A DNA stretch of 64,000 nt from Allolobophora icterica. Its lineage: Eukaryota; Annelida; Clitellata; Crassiclitellata; Lumbricidae. The notes beneath the pieces are model-generated. The model saw nothing but the letters and a program-made list of their open reading frames with translations, was not told the origin of the DNA and did no database searches. Shown piece by piece: positions 12,976 to 23,082 of the stretch (position 1 is its first letter; the number at the start of each line of letters is the position of its first letter). A program made the position numbers and the translations under genes. The DNA lies in contig OY744616.1 of NCBI GenBank assembly GCA_963556255.1, positions 1,701,110 through 1,765,109 of the forward strand, read 5' to 3'.

Positions 12976-13733
12976 ATGTCCAGCTAATTATCAGCGGAAA
13001 GTTCCACTATTAGCTGCCCCTATCTTAATGTTAGTCAATTTGAACAAAAGCAATATCGTCATAATTGCTTATTAATGTGAAATATTTGAACACACATTCT
13101 GCAACTTTAATATATCGCTTTAAATGGCGTTGCATCTGGAATGTATTTACAGTAATTCATTTCGTATAATTGTTTACGGCGTTGCTTCTCACGTGTTTCC
13201 TATAGCTCTACTATTACAAATCAATGACAAGGTTTAAGAATAAAGAGTTCCATCGCTACCGCTTGGCCTACAGTTTCGGGTTTGGCTAGCAGCTTGAAAC
13301 TTTTAGATAGGCCTGCCTCTTCCTGAAGCAAATATTTATATTGCTTTTGGGAGATGTTTTAATTTTCGCCTTAGTCGAAAGTAATTTTTGTGAGTAAAAT
13401 ACAATAAATTTACGGATTTGTGCGCTTGGACTATAAGCTTTGCTTCAGACTGTGTGCCAATTTGCACTCTGTTGCTTTGGATTGTTCAATAGGCCTATCC
13501 AAGTCGAAACTTTCACACAGTTGCCAATTTAATTCTTAAAGTTAAATTTTAAGTAGATGTAACGATGAGACATTAGGTTTTTAAATAAGCATCAATCATT
13601 ATTAAATGCACGATTTATGTAATTTACTTAATATAACCATCTCGTGTAAAAGAATTCTGCGAAACCTGGAGTTTAAATGATTCCATTCGCTGGATAACGG
13701 TGTTCTCAGAGGCACCACACTTCTTCAAGGGTT

Positions 13734-14171
13734 CCACGACAAATGGTTCACCGACAAATGGTTCACGGACAAAAGGTTCACGATCTTCCAGCTTCTATTT
13801 TGAGCTGTTTTCACCGATAATCCAGCTCTTAGTTTCAATTATATATTCAACGATAATCCAGCTTTTAGTTGAGCTCTATTATATTTTCATTGGTCATCCA
13901 GCCTCTAGTTTGAGCTACATTTTCATCTATCTTCCAGCTGTTTGAATTTTGATGAAAATATAACTCACGCTAGAAGGTGGATGAGCGATGAAAATGTAGC
14001 TCAAACTAGAAGCTGGATCATTTTGAATATATAACTGAAACTAAATGCTGGATTATCGTTTAAAAAATAACTGAAAGTAGGAGCTGGATGATCGTGAACC
14101 ATTTGTCCGTGAACCATTTGTCGTGAACAATTTGTCGGTGAACCATTTGTCCGTGAACCATTTGTCGTGAC
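13734..14171. mobile_element. Fold-back element 1
   Basis: Long inverted repeats made of CACGACAAATGGTTCACC-like words on the left and their complement on the right enclose degenerate tandem copies of a core reading AAACTAGAAGCTGGATGA. Insertion is inferred by comparison with the uninterrupted sequence at 7090-7125. No ORF. Confidence 0.75.
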
Positions 14172-14960
14172 ACGTTATTCAATTTACCTTAGGCTAGAAT
14201 GGGTACTTCATAATGCTTATGTACAAGGACGAGTCAATGGGCAATTCAGGCCATACCTCATCTGAAGTTAGAAAGCAAGTGCGAAGAATAAAAACGTACA
14301 AGATATGATCTGAACCTACAGGTAATGGACAGAAAATGTGACTATACTGTATCCGCTCTGGCTTCTCCATCCAACTCACTCTTTTTGTATCTCCTCCACA
14401 TAATGTGAACTTAGAATCCCTTTCGGTCCTCCTTAACCTACCACCTTCAATCCCGTCTGGCTGATGCAAAACAGAGTCCTTAACACAGAATGGAAGTTTT
14501 ATCTTGTGGATATTGAGGAAGTAGCAGGGTTTCGGCATTGGTTAAAATTCCACCATACCCTTGTCCTCTCTGAGCACTTCGTTCACCTAAACCCGAACTT
14601 TTCCAAATATCTTGTTCAGATACGAGTACAATCAAGTTCGATCGTCTACCTTAGTTAGCTTAGATCTCACCTAGGCTAGCATCCAAATTGGCTCAACACG
14701 CATATCTTGAGGGCTTAGTCTGAGTTAGTTTTAGTTTAATCAGAGTTTCTTGTCATCAGAGCACAGGATCCTTGCTGCTGCCTTAATGTTCCCATCTTCC
14801 AGCTTAGATCAGACTGCTGCAGCAATTGCTTGCTCATTGCTTAGTCTGGGCCTGACCCCAGCAGAATGTATATGGCTGTTCTGGGGAGCAAATAGGGCCT
14901 AGTTCTGCACCTTTCAATGACCAGGTGGAAAAGAATTCATCAACACGCCCTTTGATTATT
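14172..14960. other. Unit D intron sequence, no gene seen
   Basis: Homologous to the intron segments at 830-1300 and 57540-58300. Frames here are short and differ between paralogous units, so none is called as coding. Confidence 0.4.
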
Positions 14961-14966
14961 AAATTT

Positions 14967-15127
<161 letters not shown>

Positions 15128-15149
15128 TCATCATGGTCATTATTATTAT

Positions 15150-16715
15150 ATTTAACAATAATGATTAAATGATCTAAAGCGCCATCTCAGCGGTGTTCAG
15201 ACACCGGTGGCAGTGTCCTGGAGAGGCAGATGGCGTTCCCACGTTGAAGAAAATCCGTAGGAACAACGATGTCATGTCTCCAGTGGATCGTGAGTTGCGT
15301 TGGTTATCCGTCTTCCCATCTCAATAACGAACTATAGACCTTCCCCGCTCCAAGAGCCGCCCGTATCCAAGGCGATCGCCACAAAGGCATAGGTGTTAGT
15401 AATGGCTGAGTATTTCGCTCTCTTAGACAGTACTGCACGTTCCGCGGCTTAGCCAGCTCCGAAGGATGTGTCGGCAAGATGGGAAGTGGCGTAAGTGTCG
15501 GGCACTGTCATATCCCATGTCAGGCATTGTCCGCGTGATCAAGGGATCAGTGTGACACCATCTCGTCGCTTTCCATTTCTTCTTGAGAGGTCGAGAGGCT
15601 TTTTCTGAGCAGGGATTTTAGCTCTGCTCAGCACTCTCCAGATTACATCCTTCAGCATAGCGTGCCGCTGTTGTTTTCCGCCTCCTCCTCTACAAACCAG
15701 ACCATGAAGCCCTCTTGCGTGGACATTTTCTCGGCAGTGGTGACACAAGTGCGACTCACAGAGTGTCGTACCTAGCCTCACCCCGACTGCGACCCGTATC
15801 TCCTCGTCTGAGAGGCGGAGGCCCGAAGCAGTCACAGAGGGAGCTAGCCTGCAGTAACCAGAATGAGGTGCTCGTGAAGCTAGCAGGCGAGCACGATCGC
15901 CTGGACAGCTGGTGGACTCGAGCAGGTCTGTCCATGCTTTATCTATATAGGCCTACTTAATATCCAACTCCTTTTGGCGATGAGTTGCTGCTCTCGTTGG
16001 TTGTTCTGCACCTGTCAGTGTCATCCACGCGGTGAGTGCTGAGTTGGCAAGTTCCTATGGTATCTCAGCCGACTTTGTTCGTAAGGTGCATGCCTGCAGT
16101 TCGGTTGTGCTAGCAGCAGAAGCCAGAAAGGCGGAAAGTGCCATTGTAGATGCACAACAAACTCCCAGACCACCATCTATTACCGGCAAAGAAGCCTGGA
16201 GCCAACGGTCATCGTCAAGGTCAACATTCAAGATGTTCAATGGCCCTTCTCGCAACAAGTGGTCAAACCGAGTGAAGCCCGGGCAATCGGTACAGACGGC
16301 TGTGCGCATACTGTATAGTAGCTTCGGGACACTTAAACTGTTCCTCGGAAGAAAAAGAGCATCATGTGTGTAAAGTAAGGAGAGTCTCGTGATTGATCTC
16401 TCCTGGTCGTTAGCTTTCGATTCTAAGATCTTGTCCACAGCTGGACCTGGTATCAAGGGTGCACCCAACAAGGTCATCTGCTCGAAGGCCATGTTTGTAA
16501 AGTCTTGAAACGCCGGGTCATCGATCGGCGTCTGGATGTTGTGGCAGGCGATTACGCATTGCTGTGGTTTAATTGCAAACCCAGCTTCTCTGATTCTCGC
16601 GCGATCAGATTAACATCGGCGGCCACTGTCTCCTTGCTATCTCCCAATGTCAGGTCATCCAAATATCCACTCCGCAGATCCGATCCCAGCTTTATCAGAA
16701 CCTCAGTTTTATCAG

Positions 16716-16716
<1 letters not shown>
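15150..16716 (-). mobile_element. Truncated LINE, RT thumb plus restriction-like endonuclease (unit D intron)
   Basis: Read on the minus strand it opens just before an RT catalytic motif GYLDDLTLG (near 16650), continues with SLPVIDGGLG (near 16190) and a Cys/His knuckle followed by RH (15640-15780), then the endonuclease region, where the usual RPDG is RRDG, and WDMTV. Stops and frameshifts break it into pieces (open parts 16492-16055 and 15835-15539). It belongs to the same superfamily as the better copy at 30184-31787 but is clearly diverged from it. Both ends abut trinucleotide arrays. Confidence 0.75.

Positions 16717-16749
<33 letters not shown>
16717..16749. repeat. (AAT)n/(ATT)n microsatellite at the LINE 5' end
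   Basis: About 30 bp of AAT turning into ATT, directly followed by the unit intron sequence TTTTCTCAGGATTTCA that also follows the ATT tract in units F, G and I. Confidence 0.9.
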
Positions 16750-17075
16750 CTATTTTCTCAGGATTTCAAATGGCTACAGAGAATAAAAACAGCTTCTGGA
16801 ACGCACCTTCTAATCAACTTTTCACTTTGGGAGTGTGATATCAATAGCCAGATAATTTCTATTATAACTGCCTCTAAAACTTGTTAAAATATCAAAACCA
16901 TGATCCTGAATATGTTTCATAGTAGCATGTTAGTGACTTTCTGATCTTTGCCTTTTTACAGCTGTTCCGAATTACTAATAGGCGCTTCATTATATTTTGT
17001 TTCCAAATGTTACCTATTCTTCAACTTTCTAGATATATACGCCGTTCATTCAGAACCTTCTGTTGTTCTTCACAG

Positions 17076-18628
17076 GTTCTGAAACGGGGAAATGTATACA
17101 CCTTTGCCAGATGTGTCAAAACACATTCTCATACTCTTCAGTTATGAAAAGACACAAAAGAACTCATACTGGAGAGAAACCATATCAATGCCAGTTATGC
17201 CAAAAATCATTCACAAAGCGTTCTGATCTGGAGAAACACACAAGAACCCATACTGGAGAGAAGCCATATCAATGCCAGCTATGCCAGAAATCATTCACAC
17301 AATGTTCTAATCTGGAGACACACAAAAGAACTCATACTGGAGAGAAGCCATATCAATGCCAGTTATGCCAGAAATCATTCACACGACGTTCTGATCTGGA
17401 GAAACACAAAAGAACCCATACTGGAGAGAAACCATATCAGTGCCAGCTATGCCAGAAATCATTCACACAATGTTCTAATCTGGAGACACACAAAAGAACT
17501 CATACTGGAGAGAAACCATATCAATGCCAGTTATGCCAGAAATCATTCACACGACGTTCTGATCTGGAGAAACACAAAAGAACCCATACTGGAGAGAAGC
17601 CATATCAATGCCAGTTATGCCAGAAATCATTCACACAATGTTCTAATCTGGAGACACACAAAAGAACTCATACTGGAGAGAAACCATATCAATGCCAGTT
17701 ATGCCAGAAATCATTCACACGACGTTCTGATCTGGAGAAACACAAAGGAACCCATACTGGAGAGAAGCCATATCAATGCCAGCTATGCCAGAAATCATTC
17801 ACACAACGTTCTGATCTGGAGAAACACAAAAGAACCCATACTGGAGAGAAGCCATATCAATGCCAGTTATGCCAGAAATCATTCACACGACGTTCTGATC
17901 TGGAGAAACACAAAAGAACCCATACTGGAGAGAAGCCATATCAATGCCAGCTATGCCAGATATCATTCACACGACGTTCTGATCTGGAGAGACACAAAAG
18001 AACTCATACTGGAGAGAAACCATATAAATGCCAGTTATGTCAGAAACCATTCTCATGCGCTTTAGGTCTCAGAAGTCATAAAAAAGCCCACTCTGGAGAA
18101 AAACCATACATGTGCCAGGTGTGTCAGAAAACATTCTCCCAATCTTCTAATCTGCAAGTCCATATTAGAATCCATACAGGAGAGCAGCCTTACAAATGCC
18201 GCATATGTCAAAAAAGGTTTTCCTATTCTTCCAGTTTAAGGAAACATGCAAGAATTCATACGGGAGAGAAACCGTACCAATGCGAGTTGTGTCAGTTCAA
18301 AGGTAATGATTACTATAACCTAAAAAGGCACATGAGAACACATACAGGAGACAAACCATACCTTTGCCAGGTATGTCATAAAACATTTCCATATGCATCC
18401 AATGTCAGACGTCATGACAAAATCCACTCTGGAGAGAAACCATACCTTTGTCAAGTCTGTGAAAAAACATTTTCAAGCACTTCAAATCTGAAAACACATG
18501 GAAGAATCCACACAGGAGAGAAACCATTTCTGTGTCAAGTTTGTAACAAAACAATTTCCCAACCTTCAAAGCTGAAACGTCATGAGAAAACCCATTCTGT
18601 GCAGAAACCATTGGTGTCTTGTTTGTGA
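17076..18628 (+). CDS. C2H2 zinc-finger gene, unit D: 18 fingers, only intact member
   Basis: The exon opens after a good acceptor (TTGTTCTTCACAG, AG at 17074-17075) in phase 1 and stays open to the family tail ..SCL. It encodes 18 consecutive C2H2 fingers, each 28 residues, with canonical TGEKPY linkers. Fingers 2-11 (17189-18028) are near-identical 84-bp repeats alternating helix types FTRRSDLEKH and FTQCSNLETH; fingers 12-18 match the general family. Finger 15 is the odd CQFKGNDYYNL type. Expected role: sequence-specific nuclear DNA binding. No effector domain is visible, and the initiating ATG must lie in an upstream exon or at an internal ATG (17111 or 17144). Confidence 0.85.
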
Positions 18629-18654
18629 AAGAAATGTTTTTAAATGAAACAAAT

Positions 18655-19510
18655 CATTTTAGAATTCCATACTAGATTACAGTAAACCCAATGTCAGGTA
18701 TGCATAGAAAATTCACCCACAATTCTGTTCTGTGGGTTTACAGATGAATCCATGCTAGACTGGAACCATATAAATGCAGTAATTGCAAACAACATCAGTA
18801 GCAGCATTATGTCTTTACATCTGAAGTCTGTATAATGCCATTCTCATATGGGCTTCATAATTATGTCCTACACGTGATATCAAATGCTAAAAAATATGAG
18901 TTCCATGTGAATATATTATATTGGTTTGTTTCCTACATAGGAGGCTACTTGAACCCATACTAGTTAGAAACATTATCTGTGCCATTTTATGCCAACTTTT
19001 GCTTTAAAATTTATTGATTTCAAAATTCTCTTGCGACTCCATACTGGAGAAACCATTCCTGTGCCATTTATGCGTGAAGTAGTTCTAGCAATCTCCTTTT
19101 TCGTGACTTGGCCTACTTGAGAACTCATATTGGAAAGAATCGAGTTTGTAAAAATTGGTTAGTCCGCTTTCTGGCCCATCGGGTCATGCTATAATTCACA
19201 GTGGATCCCAAATTTTTAAGATACAAAACAGATAATAATATAGTCATCTAAAGAGAACATGATAAGCACATACTGTAGATATATACATACGTTTGCAGTC
19301 AGGAAACATTCGAATATACTTCAAATGTGACAAGACATGAAAACACCCACACTAGGGAGAAAATACTTCTGTGTCAGGTTTGTAAAAAAATCCTCATTTT
19401 GCAGTCTACAGAATCATGTTAGAATCTATCTGTACTAGTTCCAGTTATGTCAGACAGCATTTTGCAATCATTCTACTCTGCAGCTTCACAAGGTAAGCCG
19501 CTTAAAACCC
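18655..19510 (+). pseudogene. Fossil finger tail behind unit D
   Basis: Relic linkers and knuckles (18661-18760, 19030-19080, 19300-19400, 19430-19500) continue behind the stop in broken frames, ending in the QLCQTAFCNHSTLQLH-like relic common to all units. Likely now part of the 3' UTR. Confidence 0.65.
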
Positions 19511-19815
19511 CATAGAGGTCTTATAAATGAAAGATTTTCCACCTGCTGATAGTGGAAACTGGAAAATCGTGTTGGAGGATTCTTATAGGTGCTGAATATG
19601 TGATTGTGCATTTAGCGTTGAGAAAGAATTTATGCCAATTAATATTTGTATCGAAGTAAAGAGACTTAAGTACAAAGAAACTTGAATGTTTGTGTTCAGG
19701 ACCTGTTCGTCAAGTTTTTGATGGTTTAATTCGATTGATTGCTGAGGTGTTTTATTTTGCAATGATATAATTTGTATGAAGAAGGATCTTCATGGTTGCT
19801 TTTTACTAATTTCCT

Positions 19816-20215
19816 GGTACTTGTCGGTTTCACGACCCCCAAATTTTAATCGTTCATCCCGCTCTTAGTTTAATTAACATTTTAATCATTCATCCCGCTT
19901 CTAGTTTAATTAACATTTTAATAATTCATCCCGCTCCTAGTTTAATTAACATTTTAATCATTCATCCCGCTTCCAGTTTAATTTACATTTTAATCGTTCG
20001 TTCCGCTTCCATTTTAATTTACATTTTAATCGTCATCCCGTTTCTAGTTTAATTAACTTTTTAATCGTCATCCCGTTTCTAGTTTAATTTACATTTTAAT
20101 CGTTCATCCTGCTTCCAGTTTAATTTACATTTTAATCGTTCATCCCGCTCCTAGTTTAATAACGTGAAATATAAAGTTAACTTCATGTTTGGGGGTCGTG
20201 AAACCGACAAGTACC
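19816..20215. mobile_element. Fold-back element 2
   Basis: Inverted repeats GGTACTTGTCGGTTTCACG and complement (about 28 bp, near perfect) flank about nine tandem units of 35-38 bp with core CATCCCGCTTCTAGTTTAAT. ATTTCCT occurs on both sides (before 19816 and from 20217), an apparent 7-bp target duplication. No ORF. Confidence 0.85.
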
Positions 20216-20409
20216 CATTTCCTTTGCAGCTTTGACTAATTTCACTCACAAACAAGGGTTGTTTTCTTATTTTATTCTCGGGCTTCTTGTTTTCTACTGA
20301 CTTTAGTATTAGACAGTCAGTTATGAATTATTATGTTTGCCTATATATCACACTTTATAACACGCTAGGCGTAATGGGGTACGTTTTGCATTTTGAAAAA
20401 ATTACTTCG

Positions 20410-20690
20410 ATTAAGGTGGACAATTCAACCACACTGAGCTATATTATTTTAGTTTGTTGATACGTTTTCAACGATCAAGGATGTTGTTTGTTGTTTTATT
20501 GTTGTTTACCCGCTTGAAAGTTACTTTAACTGTACAGTAGATTAATGCAGTTGCCAATGTATTTCCATTAGGCGATAAGTTAACACAAAATCAGCAGCAA
20601 TTGTACAATTGAAACGTTTTGGCAAAGAAACTTTATTAATCTCACTTTGTATTATTTGAACAGTAAATAAACTTTTAGTGACATGGCATC
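20410..20690 (+). terminator. Conserved 3' block of unit D with AATAAA
   Basis: Same block as behind unit B. The first signal is altered (AAAGAAA), but AATAAA is present at 20666-20671. Confidence 0.45.
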
Positions 20691-20919
20691 AATGCGCAGC
20701 CATTAGAAGACATGCCCGCAGTGAATAACAGCTGTCCAAAAGCATAGACCCGGCGTAGGCCCCAATGTGCAATCGGCTCGGTTTAACATCTGGCTAACGC
20801 GTTTGCAACTTTCGTGATATATTATTTTAGTCTTTCCAGTCGTCAGCTTTGTTGAAAAATGTATTTATTATGTTCTTTGGAGAATTATTACTTTTCTAAT
20901 TTGCCATAACAGGAATGAT

Positions 20920-21452
20920 TAGGGACAGTAGAAAATCACGAAAACACGGCAAACACGGAAGCCGTGTTTTTCGGCATTTGCCGTGTTTTCCGTGATTTTT
21001 GACATTTGCCGTGTTTTCGTAAAAAATGCCGTGTTTGTTGCCATTTTTTTTGGTTGTGGCAGTTTAAAGTTTTGCACAGTCGAAAGTATTTGAGCTTGCT
21101 ATTCGATATCTGTCAGTTCCTGGCAATTCTGTTGAGGCAGAACGGAGCGTTAGTCAATACAAACTGGTGAATGCACCTCAGCGTCAAAATTTGACAGATG
21201 ACAATTTAGCGCTTCATGTTGTGATGGTATTCAATACTCGCAGCTAAACTGTTACAGCAAGGAACCAATGACTGACAAATGGTTGACAATTGTCAATTTG
21301 TCAATGAACAATGAATATGAAAGATAAACATATAATATGTTACAAGAAAACTGTGAAATTTTGATGCCGTGTTTTTGCCGTGTTTTTCGCGATTTTTTTT
21401 AAAGTATGCCGTGTTTTTGTCATTTTTTTACCGTGATTTTCTACTGTCCCTA
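20920..21452 (+). mobile_element. hAT element with relic transposase C-terminus, copy 1
   Basis: Terminal inverted repeats TAGGGACAGTAG and a perfect 8-bp duplication GGAATGAT (20912-20919, 21453-21460). Subterminal sequence reiterates ACACGGCA-type words in both senses. An internal stretch (about 21090-21246) is open and reads YLSVPGNSVEAERSVS, matching the hAT C-terminal dimerisation region, and ends in TAA. Deleted derivative of an autonomous element. Confidence 0.9.
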
Positions 21453-21826
21453 GGAATGATTAGATGGAGAACAAGACACCAATGGCGTCTCTCTTAGCGT
21501 TTCGCCACGAATAATGTAAACCCGATAGCCAGAAATGAATTCTCCTAAAGAGCCCACGACCGGATGTAGATTGATGGCATGGGGAGGGGCAAAGAGGGCA
21601 GCGAAATGAATTCTTCAAGATTGTTTTATCATTTGCCTCAAAATTCACTGATGATCACGTACAGAATGCTAGTCTATGTCCCAAGCATCCAAAGATTGTG
21701 CAGATGTAGAGCCTCGGACTCCATAGCCTTGTTTACACATTGTGTACTAAAACGTGTATCAAGTTTCGACTTTGGATTTGAACTGACCTAGTCTCTGTGT
21801 TTCTACTACTGACTGCCTATATCTAT

Positions 21827-21831
21827 ATGCC
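21827..21831. repeat. Target-site duplication ATGCC (left)
   Basis: ATGCC immediately before the 5' LTR is repeated immediately after the 3' LTR at 25868-25872. Confidence 0.9.
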
Positions 21832-22554
21832 TGTCGCGTGAGGAGATCGACGACAACGACGAGATGTCATCATCATCACGATGGAGTCGTCGTTGACGGT
21901 CGAGATAGAATGATGACGGACGAAAGCCAGTCTCCACTTGGTCAACAATGAAGGCAGCGAGGCCGAGGTGTAATCGGACACCACACAGCCAAGGTATAAT
22001 AGGACACCTCGCGGCTATGGTGTAACCAGACACCGCCCGCGCTGCAGGCGAGCGACGACCCGCGTCTCGAGGAGCAATCTGACACTAATTGACGATAGCT
22101 TGACGTGGGGAGGGGGCTGACCGATGCACGCTGAAGTTCCTACTTAACGGAAGGAAAAGGAGAATACGGGACTTGTACTACTGACGAGCGCGACGTGAGA
22201 ACAACGGTCGAGCGATCAACATCGAGAGGAGCGACCAGCGGCGGCGGCAGAGTATTAGTCCGTCAGATTCAGAGACTGGCGAAAAGGAACGATCTGTAGT
22301 TAGGCTGTACGAAGCAACATTTGAGATAGTCCGATTTAATATCTAAACGCTTTAATACTACGTGGAAGTTCCCGTAGAGTTAGTGTATATATTTGTTTCT
22401 TTAATAAATTCATTTATTAATTAAACAAAGTTCGTCGTGAATCTTCTATAGAAAAGTTAGGCACGTTAAATAAAAGTGCAAGTAAAAGAACAAGCAGTCG
22501 AGGGTCGATATCAACACACGGCAAACAATCGACTGGAAACCTTCGATTGCGACA
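21832..22554 (+). repeat. 5' LTR
   Basis: Starts TGTCGCGTGAGG and ends TTGCGACA. Contains three imperfect short hairpins of the form GGTGTAAT..GGACACC (21970-22050), a TATATA near 22386 and AATAAA at 22403-22408. LTR promoter and polyadenylation functions are inferred from position. Confidence 0.95.
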
Positions 22555-22555
22555 T

Positions 22556-22573
22556 TGGCGCAGTCGACAGGGT
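22556..22573 (+). other. Candidate primer-binding site
   Basis: TGGCGCAGTCGACAGGG starts one base after the 5' LTR. TGG at this position is typical of complementarity to a tRNA CCA end; I do not assign the tRNA. Confidence 0.6.
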
Positions 22574-22856
22574 TTTCAACTGAAGACGTCACGACGAAGA
22601 GCGGAACCGGAAACGGAAAAGAGGAATCTCAACAGATCGGGACCAGCGGCGAATACAACCCTTCGCAACTGGAGAAATCGAGTGCCGGACTCCGAAGACG
22701 AAGGACTCGAAGGAACCGACAGCAACAGGCAAGGACGAGGAACAAGAGCGCCAACGGACGACCGACCATCGCTAGCAACGACGGACGGGAGTGGCAACGG
22801 AAGACAGCGGATCAGCCAAGATACCAAAAGACGGAGCTCGCTCGACGTATCAGAGG

Positions 22857-23064
22857 GTAAGTCCTTACTGGTAGTCGTGGTAAATCTGTGAGGTTGCGGT
22901 TGAGGTCTGGATGAGGATTGGTGTGCGAATAGCCGAGGCTTTTGCGTAGCTCCTTTTGCTCAGTTCTGTTCTTGTTGTATTTGTGGTAGAATTTTAGGAC
23001 GTTGTTTTCTTTGATTTCTGACCAACGGTGACTCTCCTCTAACTTACTTATCTTTTTCTATTAG
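22857..23064 (+). other. Candidate leader intron of the LTR element
   Basis: Donor AGG|GTAAGT at 22857 and acceptor TCTTTTTCTATTAG ending at 23064 would remove 208 nt of leader shortly before the ATG of the large ORF. None of the three upstream frames joins the ORF in frame after this splice, so it would be a leader intron only. Confidence 0.4.
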
Positions 23065-23082
23065 TGAGCGGACTGTTGGAAG

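Noticed and set aside
17189..18028. CRISPR-like array (84-bp regular repeats)
   Set aside because: The repeats are coding zinc fingers in one frame, and this is animal DNA.
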